A DNA stretch of 34,402 nt from DAONJL01 sp035405645 [NCBI: bacterium] (GTDB taxonomy: Bacteria > JAGOBX01 > DAONJL01), in assembly GCA_035405645.1 (NCBI GenBank), contig DAONJL010000025.1:1-34402 (forward strand). The letters run 5' to 3'. Of the stretch, positions 1 through 8,406 are shown one piece after another; positions within the stretch are counted from its first letter, which is position 1; each line of letters opens with the position of its first letter. The translations under genes and the position numbers were made by a program. The notes below the pieces were generated by a model. It had not been told where the DNA came from. It saw nothing but the letters and a program-made list of their open reading frames with translations, and searched no databases.

Positions 1-130
1 CCCATGCTATGGAACTATAATAAACGCCTTGATTAGCGCCCATTGGTTCGGCTGCCTTTGTCCATGTCCCTGCATAAACAACTACATTAAAACTAAATAA
101 TAAGATACATAACAAAATGATTCTTTTCAT
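1..130 (-). CDS. N-terminus of a secreted protein (partial)
   Basis: The gene reads leftwards and runs off the window, leaving 43 residues. It opens with Met-Lys-Arg, a hydrophobic stretch of about 16 residues and Tyr-Ala-Gly, a good Sec signal peptide with cleavage after residue 20. The mature start reads TWTKAAEPMG and is unrecognised. A purine-rich ribosome site (AAGGAG then GGAG) sits just upstream of the ATG at 128-130. Base composition of the mature part is richer in G+C than most of the window. Function unknown; export to the periplasm or outside is the only supported inference. Confidence 0.75.
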   Translation of the reverse strand, partial: MKRIILLCILLFSFNVVVYAGTWTKAAEPMGANQGVYYSSIAW

Positions 131-490
131 ATTACTCCACTCCTTTTTATTTATTTTTTGTTGACTGGTTTTACTTGCAGGAATAAAAAAATCTTACAAA
201 TAAAATTCAGCCCCAAAAATTTTTATATTAATTTTTTTTAAAAAAATTTATAAATTTGTCAAGAATTTTTTAAAAAATTTTTTAATATTGAAATCAATAA
301 CAAATAAATAAATAAAATAAATGCTCTATATTTTAGTATTTTATATTTTATAATCTTTGTTTTACAATATATGTTTTATTATTTATGAGACCTTTTTAAA
401 AACTCAATTTTAAATAATTTCATTTATACTTTTTATTCTTTTCTCATATATAAAAATTTATCAATATAAAAATAATCGAGTTATTTGTTT

Positions 491-781
491 TATTCGTGTT
501 ATTTCTTATTCGTGTCAATTCGTGTTGATTTGTGGCTTATTTATTATTTATCTAAATTCGTCTTTTTAGTGGCATTACTATTCTGTGTTTTTTTGTGCTA
601 TTATGCTATTAGTGTAAAAAAAAATAACTTTATTAACAAAATAAAACTATATTTTCAAAAATAACTTTATAATTATTCAATTTGAGGGTGCAGTGGTGAC
701 GACTGGCTCCAATAACCTGTCCCCAATAATTAGTGTTTATTAGTGGCAAATATGAATATGGCATTTGTTATTCGTGGCAAA
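491..781. repeat. Degenerate TTCGTG/TTAGTG dispersed repeat units
   Basis: Variants of a short unit recur: ATTCGTGTTA near 491, ATTCGTGTCA near 507, ATTCGTGTTG near 517, TTTGTGGC near 530, TTAGTGGC near 566, TTAGTGTA near 609, TTAGTGTTT near 730, TTAGTGGCAAAT near 740 and TTCGTGGCAAAT near 770. Spacing and sequence are irregular, so this is neither CRISPR nor a clean tandem repeat. It looks like a decayed family of short intergenic repeats. Confidence 0.5.
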
Positions 782-840
782 TAAAAGCCAGAAAAGTTTG
801 CAAAAAAATAAGGACGAAGTGAAGTGGTTGAATTTTAATT

Positions 841-864
841 AACTGCAGGTGATAACCTGCGGTT
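841..864. repeat. Hairpin-forming inverted repeat
   Basis: The arms GCAGGT and ACCTGC are perfect complements around the loop GATA. They are extended by AAC/GTT pairs across one T-G wobble, giving roughly a 10-bp stem. There is no run of T on either side, so a standard intrinsic terminator is not well supported. It may be a repeat-associated palindrome or a structured RNA element. Confidence 0.5.
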
Positions 865-1046
865 AGAATAACAATAAAATAAACAACGCTGAAACGGCTT
901 GAAATTGTTTTAGTGCTGAAAATATAATATAGAATACGAATGTAGAGTTTTTAATAGTCAACAAATAATTAATGAAAAGAATTAAATTGCAAAATCTACT
1001 TAATATTTATTATAATTAAAGTATTATTCTGCTAACCACAATCACT

Positions 1047-1065
1047 AAAATAGTTGTAATAACTA
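1047..1065 (-). terminator. Possible weak terminator after the TonB receptor
   Basis: On the minus strand, seven bases after the receptor stop codon, TAGTT and AACTA pair around a 5-base loop and are followed by TTTT. The stem is short and A/T-only, so chance occurrence in this composition is likely. Confidence 0.25.
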
Positions 1066-1071
1066 ACTACT

Positions 1072-2994
1072 TTAAAATCTATAACTTACACTTGCACGAA
1101 TTTTATTGCCTGTTTTTTCACCAAACGCATATTCTCGTTTATTTGGTCGCAAACTACCTAATAATGCTATTTCACCATTATTATTTAATATCTTTTTCGC
1201 AATTCTAAAATTTAAAAAAAGATATTCTGCTACTTTTTCACTACTTATTTTTGATGATGTTAATTTATATAATTCACCATTGACTGCCCTTGCTGCTGCT
1301 GCACCAACCTGAGTATCATATAAAGAAACTATATTACCACCAATATTTATAGCAATAGTATCAGGCACACTCCACGAGTCAAAAGCATCTGGAACAGATA
1401 ACGGTGCACCACCTGCTGCTGCAATAAATGATGCTTGTGTGTCAGTTAACACACTCCATAATGGTAATACAGTAGTTTGTAATCCCATTGCAGTAAAATA
1501 AGTAGTAGCATCTGTATCACTTAATATATGACCGCCAAGTTTAGCATAAATATAAGCACCATCTTCAAGATATTTTTTCTTATATGGGTCAGCGCCAGTT
1601 AGTGCATCAGTAAAAAATTTTGTTGGATTTGCTTTTAAATCTTTGTTTATTTGTGCTAATGTCTGGTCCATAATATTTGTAATTGAAACTTCAGAAGAAC
1701 TTACAAAATTAAGGGATAAAGAAACATTCCAGCCATTCGGATAATTTTTAAAACTACCAATAGACGCTAAATGAGCAGGCACTGCATTTGAATGTTGATT
1801 CTGTATTTTAGTGTTTTGATATGAATAATTACCCCATACACGCCAATCTTTTGAAACATTATAATTCATTCCAAGTTCGATACCATCTGATTTTAATTTA
1901 CCAGATAGATTAACAGATTTTAAATCAACAGCAGAACAATTTGTTTTTGAAATAGGTATTGCCGTGCCACCTATATAAATTGTTGGATTTAATGGTTGCC
2001 ACATCATACTATCATTTTGTGTATTTGAGTAAGCAATTAAATCCTCAACATCATAATGATAAATATTTACATCAACATTTATTTTATCCTGTAAAATTGT
2101 TGAATATCCTAATTCATAAGATTTTATTGTCATTGGTTCTAAATTTTCATTTGATAATAATCTAATAATAGGAGCGAGCGAACCATCAGGTAAATTACCA
2201 GCAGAAAATTGCGCATTAGTAAAAAGGTCAGCAATAAAAGGTGCTCTTATTGCTTGTGAATAAATAAGACGAATTGTTCTATTTTCTGATGGTTTATAAA
2301 ATAAAATTGATTGTGGTGAAAATTTTGCCTTATCAGGTTTATCATATTTATCATATCTTGTGCCAATAATCCATTTTAAATTATCTGAAATTTTAAATTC
2401 ATTATTAAAGAAACCAGCAATAAATTTTTGCCTTTTTTCAATATGATCTCTAAAATAAATATCGTCAGAATTGCTTTTTACATTACGATAATTTATTCCT
2501 GCAACAAGTATATTTCTTTCACTAATATTAAATACATTTTGAATATCAATATCAAAAGAATTCCAATCTAAACCATCCTCTTGAGTAAACTCATCACCAA
2601 CATCTGCTTTTACTTCATCACCCATTTGCCCAAAAATATTTGAAACAGAAGCTTTAAAGTCACTATTTTGATAAGTAAATTTTAAAACATTGTTATTTAT
2701 TTTTTTATAATCAACAATAATGAAATCGCCAGATGTGCCTGTTAAATTAGCACTTCCTTTACTTCTGCCTAATTGAAAATTTAGACTTTGTTTTTCATCA
2801 ATTGTATATTTGATAAAAGAACTAATTCTATAAAGATTTAAAGATTGCGGATCAGCAGCAGGAAAGTCTGGATTTGTTGGAAAACCTAAGTCTGCTGATG
2901 CAAGTAAAGATTGTCTATTTGGTTGATATAAACTATAAGAATGATTATAAGATTGATTATCAAAAGCATCTTTTGATGTATATTCAGCACTAAC
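1072..2994 (-). pseudogene. TonB-dependent receptor, beta-barrel half (downstream of in-frame TGA)
   Basis: This stretch continues in the same frame as the plug half for 640 codons without another stop. It carries the 22-strand-type outer-membrane barrel: alternating aromatic/polar strands, long loops and a C-terminal ASVSYRF ending in Phe, the usual signal for insertion by the Bam machinery. Reading downstream of the stop starts VSAEYTSKDA, normal barrel-strand text. An internal ATG at 2623-2625 would give a 517-residue piece, but it has no signal peptide and could not reach the outer membrane by itself. It is therefore a gene fragment unless the TGA is read through. The substrate (siderophore, cobalamin, sugar or other) cannot be told from sequence. 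Confidence 0.85.
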
Positions 2995-3627
2995 TCAATA
3001 TGATAATTTTTTATCTTCTTTACCATATCTAAAAGAATGAATTTGATTACCTTTTAAATCAGATGAAGCAGAGAAATAAGAACCTTTAGTTTTATTAAAA
3101 TCTTTTGTAATAATGTTCACAACACCAGTAACAGCATTAGCACCAAATAGAGCAGAGGCAGGACCACAAACAACTTCAATTCTATCAATATCTTCAATAG
3201 TAATTGGAAGTAATTCCCAGAATGTCCCACCAAAGACATCATTAAAATAAGAACGACCATCAATCATAACAAGAATATTACGAGAATAAGCAGCAAAAGC
3301 ACCAGCTTCTTTTGGTGAGTTTATCATACCACGAATAGCAACTTCTTGTTGACCGCCTGTTACTTCCTGTACATAAACACCAGGCACCATTCTTAATGCT
3401 TCTGCAATACTTTGAACACCTAATCTTTTAATATCATCAGCAGTAATAACAGAAATAGCAACTGGCGCATCAGAAAGTTTTTGTGCTCTTTTTGAGGCTG
3501 ATACCACTATTTGTTCTTCGACTTTAAAAAATTGTTCTTCTGTAAATAATGATTCCACATCATCAGCAAAAATTTTAAGAGTAAATAAAAACAAAAGAAT
3601 ATAAAATAATAAAAGAATATTTTTCAT
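2995..3627 (-). CDS. TonB-dependent receptor, signal peptide and plug half (ends at in-frame TGA)
   Basis: Encodes the N-terminal 210 residues of an outer-membrane active-transport receptor. The start at 3625-3627 is chosen because AAGGAGG lies seven bases upstream and a signal peptide (MKNILLLFYI to FADD) follows at once; a longer frame back to 3684 has no ribosome site. The plug domain is clear: VSASKRAQ, the VITADDIKRLG and EALRMVPGV segments, IRGM, DRIEVVCGPASALFGANAVTGVVNIIT. Translation stops at TGA 2995-2997 (codon 211), near the plug/barrel boundary, while the barrel continues in frame. With the stop read as Arg (CGA) or Trp (TGG) the full protein would be 851 residues, a usual receptor length. 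No TonB/ExbBD genes are in the window. Confidence 0.88.
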   Translation of the reverse strand: MKNILLLFYILLFLFTLKIFADDVESLFTEEQFFKVEEQIVVSASKRAQKLSDAPVAISVITADDIKRLGVQSIAEALRMVPGVYVQEVTGGQQEVAIRGMINSPKEAGAFAAYSRNILVMIDGRSYFNDVFGGTFWELLPITIEDIDRIEVVCGPASALFGANAVTGVVNIITKDFNKTKGSYFSASSDLKGNQIHSFRYGKEDKKLSY

Positions 3628-3780
3628 TTCCACCCTCCTTTTTAATTTTAAAAAAAATTTAATATTATATAAAATAAAAGTCAAAAAAAATATTTTTAAA
3701 TTGTATGCCTGAACTTCGATATTTTTAAAATATAGAACAAATTTATATTTTTATTGAAAAAAATTTTTAAATAATATAAT

Positions 3781-4524
3781 ATGAAAAATATGAAAAAAAA
3801 ATATGATGAACGAATAATAAATGAAATAAGACATAGTGATTATTTACTAAAAAAAGGTGCGGGCAATATCTGGAATTGGGAAAGTGCAGCAGGAAAAATA
3901 CGATGGCAAAGAAGAGTAAAATTATTATGTGAGAAATTAAAAGAAAACTGGCAGGTATTAGAATTAGGTTGTGGCACAGGTTATTTCACAAAAGAATTAG
4001 CAAAAACAAATTGTAAAGTTATTGCTGTTGATATTGCTTTTAATTTAATTAAAGAAGCAAAAAAAATAATAAATAAAAAAAACATTTATTTTGTAATTGA
4101 TAATGCTTATCAAATGAATTTTAAAAATAAGAGTTTTAATGCTGTTATTGGTAGTTCTGTTTTGCATCATTTAATTATTGATGAAGCACTAAGAGAAATA
4201 TATCGAGTATTAAAACCAAATGGAATTATTGTATTTACAGAACCTAATATGTTGAATCCACAAATTTTTTTACAAAAGAATATTCCATATTTAAAAAAAA
4301 TGTTAGGTGATTCACCTGATGAAACAGCATTTATAAAATGGTCATTAAAAAAGAAATTAGAAAAATATGGCTTTAAAAATATTAGCATAGTTCCATTTGA
4401 TTTTTTACATCCTGCAATTCCAGAATATTTTATTAATTATTGTCAAAAACTTTCAAACATATTAGAGAAGATACCATTAATAAAAGAAATTGCAGGTTCG
4501 ATTTTTATTTATGCTGAAAAATGA
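3781..4524 (+). CDS. Class I SAM-dependent methyltransferase
   Basis: A 247-residue soluble methyltransferase of the Methyltransf_11/UbiE-like type. The SAM-binding motif I is LELGCGTGYF (about residues 60-69), followed by the acidic end of strand 2 in VIAVDIAFN and the post-motif GSSVLHHL at about 126. The last third (PYLKKML, IPEYFINYC) is variable and would set the substrate, which cannot be predicted; C- or O-methylation of a small lipid, quinone or sugar is possible. No Shine-Dalgarno site precedes the ATG at 3781; TATAAT (3775-3780) abuts it, so initiation at a second in-frame ATG (3790) on a short-leader transcript is possible. It is divergent from the TonB receptor and 24 bp ahead of the voltage-sensor gene. 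Confidence 0.85.
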   Translation: MKNMKKKYDERIINEIRHSDYLLKKGAGNIWNWESAAGKIRWQRRVKLLCEKLKENWQVLELGCGTGYFTKELAKTNCKVIAVDIAFNLIKEAKKIINKKNIYFVIDNAYQMNFKNKSFNAVIGSSVLHHLIIDEALREIYRVLKPNGIIVFTEPNMLNPQIFLQKNIPYLKKMLGDSPDETAFIKWSLKKKLEKYGFKNISIVPFDFLHPAIPEYFINYCQKLSNILEKIPLIKEIAGSIFIYAEK

Positions 4525-4548
4525 AATTTTATTTTTTAAAATTATTAA

Positions 4549-4938
4549 TTGACAAAATTCATTAAAATATATTTAAAATATTTAAAAATGAATATAAAAA
4601 AATTTTTCAAATTATTTAGTGAATTAGTTTATGCAATTGTATTCAATAAATATTTTAATTATTTAATACTTATCTGCGTTGTATTATCAATATTTAATTT
4701 ATTAATACCAAAAATAATTGATTTTTCAAATTATTGGGATGAAATATTAAATAAATGTGATTCGATTTTTATTATCTTATTTGCATTTGAATTTGTTGTA
4801 AAATTTTCAAAAAATAAATGGCATTATTTTTTTGTTGATTATGGATGGATAGATTTTTTATCTTCTATACCAATATTAACACCAGCATTAAAAAGTTTAA
4901 GAAGTATAAAATTATTAAGATTTACAAGAGTCTTATGA
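4549..4938 (+). CDS. Voltage-sensor domain (S1-S4), N-terminal half of a VSD-GAF sensor; ends at in-frame TGA
   Basis: These 129 residues form an ion-channel-type voltage-sensing domain: S1 at about 36-57, S2 at 71-88 with acidic E81, S3 at 94-110 with D102 in YGWIDFLSS (the charge-transfer-centre type acidic residue), and S4 from about 111. S4 has positive charges every third residue: K115, R118, K121, R124, R127, then TGA at codon 130, then R133, K136, K139 in the same frame. The stop thus sits exactly where an S4 arginine is expected, so CGA to TGA is the simplest origin. The start is uncertain: TTG at 4549 or ATG at 4588; neither has a clear ribosome site. The piece lacks a pore helix and selectivity filter. 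Confidence 0.8.
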   Translation: MTKFIKIYLKYLKMNIKKFFKLFSELVYAIVFNKYFNYLILICVVLSIFNLLIPKIIDFSNYWDEILNKCDSIFIILFAFEFVVKFSKNKWHYFFVDYGWIDFLSSIPILTPALKSLRSIKLLRFTRVL

Positions 4939-6645
4939 TTATTAAGATTTTTAAAGTTTACAAAAGAAACGAGCAGTCCATTAAAACAACGATTTTTTGC
5001 TGGTGTTAGTTCGATTACTTTAATTGTTATTCTTGGGCTTGGTTATATATTATTTAATTATCAAAATTTACGACTTGTTCAAAATGAGATAAAATATTTG
5101 AAATTATTAAAAAGAACAATTGAAACAAATCAAAATTTAGATGAAATTGTAAAAAATGAGGAATCGATTTTACAAATTCAGAAAATAAATGAAGAAAAAA
5201 ATTATTTAGAAAAAATAAAAAAAGAAAATTTAATTTTTATAAAATATTATAACAGCAAAATAATTGAAAAATATTTATCAAAAGAATATATAAAAAATAA
5301 AGAATACATTTTAAAAATATTGGCAGGTATAAAAAATAAAGAAATAAGTAATGAAGAAAAAAATGATATAGATAATTTAATAAGAGGAATAATAAAAAAT
5401 GAATTGAATAAAATAAAGTTGATAGAGATAAATAATGAAGTATATGAATTTTTAATAAATAAAATATATTTAAAGGAAATAAAAGAATATTATAAAAAAG
5501 AGAACAAAAAAATAGTAAGAGATTTTAAAATATTAACAGAATTAGAATTAAGTGAAAATGAATATATTATTTTTGAAACATCAAATAATTATGCTGTAAT
5601 TTATAGTTTAAAAAATTTATTAAAAAATATAAATACATTTGAAAGTTTTATTATATCTATTTCATTTTTAACAGTTGTAATAATAATCATTTGTTTAAAT
5701 TATTTTATTCAGTATATATTATTAAATAGAATTGATAAATTAGCGTTTAATATGAAAAAAACAATAGAAGATTATCAATCACAAAGAAATATAATTGCTG
5801 ATACACAGGAATTAAATTTATTACAAAGTAAAAAAGAAGATGATGAATTAACGACAATATTAAATATATATAATTTTTTAAAAAATAAACTTGACCTGAG
5901 TTTTAATACAATGAAATTAAATATGAATAAGATAAATACTTTAAATACGGTTTATAATTATTTTCAAAAGACTTATGATATACGAAAATATTTTTATTAT
6001 ATAATAATTGCACTAACGAATAAAGAATTTTATAAATTTGATAGAGCAGCAATATTTTTAAGAAACGAAAAAAATAATGAATTTCAATGTCAGTATGCAA
6101 TAGGAGCAAATTCACGCGATGAGTTAATAAAAAAATTCAATGATAAAAATGCATATTATAAATTTAATCCATCATTAGCAGAAGCATTTGAGTTATATTT
6201 GGAGCATCCTTATTTTAATAATAGTTTTGAAAAAGAAATATTAAATCTATCATTTAAAATTGATAAGAATTTAGAAGATTTACTAAATATATTTAATAAG
6301 TATGGAAATGTGATAAAATGCCCAAGTGAATTTATAAATAATGAAATAATAAATATTATAGGAAAGAAAGTAAATTCAAAATCATATTTACTTTGTGAAT
6401 TAAAACAATCAACAATAAATAAAACATTTGGTTTTATATTTATTGATAATATAATCTCGAATGAAAATATTTCAAATATACGAATACAGAATGTTCAGTT
6501 ATTTATAAATGAAATTTTATTTATTTTAAATAATTTACTTTTCACACAATATTTTAATAATAAAAAAATAGAAGAAATAAATCAAAATTATCAGAGCGAA
6601 ATAGAGAATTCAAATAAAATAATTAGCGAAATAATTGGCGTATGA
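4939..6645 (+). pseudogene. Sensor half of the VSD-GAF protein: two membrane helices, extracytoplasmic region, GAF domain
   Basis: In frame with the voltage sensor, this part runs 568 codons without another stop. Full-protein numbering (698 residues): end of S4 131-139; a helix at about 152-171 (ITLIVILGLGYILF); a Lys/Glu/Ile-rich, mainly helical region at 172-365, predicted outside the membrane; a second helix at about 366-391 (IISISFLTVVIIIICL); a HAMP-like or coiled-coil linker; and a GAF-type domain at about 463-668 (FDRAAIFLRNE, GFIFIDN). No pore, kinase, cyclase or methyl-accepting output domain is present, so its partner must be another protein. A TTG at 5098 could start a 515-residue piece but has no ribosome site. 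The TGA of this gene overlaps the ATG of the K+ channel (ATGA at 6642-6645), indicating translational coupling. Confidence 0.75.
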
Positions 6646-7856
6646 ACAAAAGAGAAAAAGAGACAAAGGCAATAAAAATAAAAAAGCAAATTAAAAATTG
6701 GTTAAAATTAATAAAATTTTTTATAGTATCAAATCAGGATATAAAAATTCTTGTTAGTGGTATAATATTTATTTTATTGGTTGGTTTTTTATTTTTAACA
6801 TTAGAAAAAAAATATAATGATGGGTATGGTAGTTTTCTTGATTCTGTTTATTGGACAGTAGTTTCTGTAACAACAGTAGGTTATGGGGATATATCGCCCA
6901 AAACAGCAACAGGCAGATTTTTAACTATTTTTATTTTATTTATTGGTGTTGCACTTGTTGGTGTTATTACAGGTAAAATTACATCATTTTTAGTTGAAAG
7001 AAGGTTAAAGGAGGGACGAGGCTTGGGTGAAATAGAACATTTAAAAAATCATTTTATTATTTGTGGCTGGTGTGATAATATGGCTAATTTTTTAATCGAA
7101 ATATTAAAAGTAAATAATGAATTTACATCAGACCAATTAGTATTAATTAACACACATTCGCAGGATGAAATAGCAGAATTAAAAAACATACCAGAATTAA
7201 GATATTTGCATTTTATTTATGGTGATTTCGTAGAAGAAAATGTATTAAAAAGAGCAAATATAAAAAATGCTTCGAGAATAATGGTTCTTGCTGATACAGC
7301 AATGGCAAACTCAATTCAAGAAGTTGACGCAAGAACAGTAATGGCAATTATGACTATTGATTCACTAAATAAGAATATATATTCCTGTGCAGAAATATTA
7401 GACCCAAAATTTAAGAAACATTTAGAAATATCACATTGTAATGAAATTATTTTATCAAGGAATTATTCAAGAATGTTATTAACAAATGCAACAACAGCAT
7501 CAGGTATTTCACATGTTGTCTCTCATATACTTGATGTTGATTCTTCTGCAAGAATGATTTCTGTTGATTTTCCTGATTCTTTTATTTCTAAAACTTTTGC
7601 TGAATTAAAAGCATATTTTGAGAGTCTGGATGGTTCAATTTTAATTGGCATTTTAGAAAATGCAGGTAATGTATTTCAACAAAAAAGAGAAGCATTAAAA
7701 GAAGCACAAAAAACACCTGATATTTCTAAACTTGTTTCAAATTTAAAAAATATAAAAGAGATAATTTCAAATAAACCTGTAATAAATCCTGGACCAAACT
7801 ATATAATAAAAAAACATTCAAAAGCAATAATTGTTGAACCATCATATATTACATAA
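6642..7856 (+). CDS. Two-TM potassium channel with RCK domain (MthK-like)
   Basis: A 404-residue inner-membrane K+ channel subunit. Outer helix at about 35-53, pore loop with the K+ selectivity signature TTVGYGD at 77-83, and inner helix at about 91-113 containing the flexible glycines. The cytoplasmic RCK domain starts at FIICGW (138-143) and includes YGDFVEENVLKRANIKNASRIMVLAD, closely matching the MthK-type Rossmann fold; an RCK-C-like segment (SVDFPDSFISKTFAELKAYF) follows. RCK rings gate the pore with Ca2+, nucleotides or other ligands. It has no voltage sensor of its own; one is encoded immediately upstream and overlaps it by 4 bp. A ligand-binding protein of the cyclic-nucleotide type follows 18 bp downstream. 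Confidence 0.93.
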   Translation: MNKREKETKAIKIKKQIKNWLKLIKFFIVSNQDIKILVSGIIFILLVGFLFLTLEKKYNDGYGSFLDSVYWTVVSVTTVGYGDISPKTATGRFLTIFILFIGVALVGVITGKITSFLVERRLKEGRGLGEIEHLKNHFIICGWCDNMANFLIEILKVNNEFTSDQLVLINTHSQDEIAELKNIPELRYLHFIYGDFVEENVLKRANIKNASRIMVLADTAMANSIQEVDARTVMAIMTIDSLNKNIYSCAEILDPKFKKHLEISHCNEIILSRNYSRMLLTNATTASGISHVVSHILDVDSSARMISVDFPDSFISKTFAELKAYFESLDGSILIGILENAGNVFQQKREALKEAQKTPDISKLVSNLKNIKEIISNKPVINPGPNYIIKKHSKAIIVEPSYIT

Positions 7857-7874
7857 TTTTAAAGAGGTTTTATT

Positions 7875-8378
7875 ATGGCACACAATAGTGATGAAATAAT
7901 TGCAAAATTATCTAACATTGTTTTATTTAAAAGTTTTAAAGATAAACCAGAAGAATTAAAAAAAATCGCTTCTATAATGAGACCGGTCTTTTTTAAAAAA
8001 GATGAACGAATAATAAATGAAGGTGACGCAGGTGATTCATTATATATATTAAAAAGTGGTGAAGTTCTTATTACTAAAAAGACATTAGAAAAAGAAGAAT
8101 ATACAATTGTAAAACTTACAGGTGAAATGAATGTATTTTTTGGTGAACTTGCATTGCTTGATGAAGATAAAAGGTCTGCTTCAATTATTGCATTAACTGA
8201 TTGTGAACTGTGGGAAATAAAAAGAAAAGATTTTTTTGAATTAGGTGAAAAAGAACCTTATTTATGTTTAATTATAACAAGAGAAATAGCAAAGATATTA
8301 GCATCGCGTTTAAGAAAAACAAGTTCTGATATTATTATCCTTTTTGAAGCATTAGTTGAAGAAATTGGCACTGATTGA
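7875..8378 (+). CDS. Cyclic-nucleotide-binding domain protein
   Basis: A 167-residue single-domain CNBD protein. The beta-roll is clear: ERIINEGDAGDSLYILKSGEV (about 44-64), then the phosphate-binding cassette FFGELALLDEDKRSASI with G90, E91 and R100. Glu and Arg of the cassette are retained, as in domains that truly bind cAMP or cGMP. No DNA-binding helix-turn-helix follows the roll, so it is not a CRP-type regulator, and no membrane helix is present. AGAGG lies just upstream of the ATG. Its place directly after the K+ channel gene suggests a separate regulatory subunit of the channel, an inference. Alternatively it is an independent cyclic-nucleotide receiver. Confidence 0.88.
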   Translation: MAHNSDEIIAKLSNIVLFKSFKDKPEELKKIASIMRPVFFKKDERIINEGDAGDSLYILKSGEVLITKKTLEKEEYTIVKLTGEMNVFFGELALLDEDKRSASIIALTDCELWEIKRKDFFELGEKEPYLCLIITREIAKILASRLRKTSSDIIILFEALVEEIGTD

Positions 8379-8406
8379 AAAAAATTTTATAATCATTTAA
8401 TTAATT

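Larger units (their letters stand above)
131..1071. other. 0.9-kb gene-free region with degenerate repeats
   Basis: No convincing open frame is seen on either strand. The left part (180-480) is almost pure A/T. From about 491 to 781 short degenerate units of the type TTCGTGT, TTAGTGT and TTCGTGGC recur at uneven spacing. A slightly more G+C-rich patch (about 684-731) has no recognisable gene remnant. A hairpin lies at 841-864. A weak stem followed by T residues, readable as a terminator for the gene ending at 1072, is at about 1047-1065 on the minus strand. Confidence 0.7.

Noticed and set aside
491-781. CRISPR array
   Set aside because: Units are short, variable and unevenly spaced, with no constant repeat or spacers and no cas genes.
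3775-3780. TATAAT as a firm promoter for the methyltransferase gene
   Set aside because: It abuts the ATG, its best -35 (TTGAAA at 3754) is only 15 bp away, and such matches are frequent in this A/T-rich gap; kept only as a remark.
2995-4938. Selenocysteine at the two in-frame TGA codons
   Set aside because: Neither position is a redox or Cys-type site in its family (S4 charge position; start of a barrel strand), and no convincing SECIS hairpin was seen right after them.
7875-8378. CRP/FNR-type transcription factor
   Set aside because: The cyclic-nucleotide roll is present but there is no helix-turn-helix after it.
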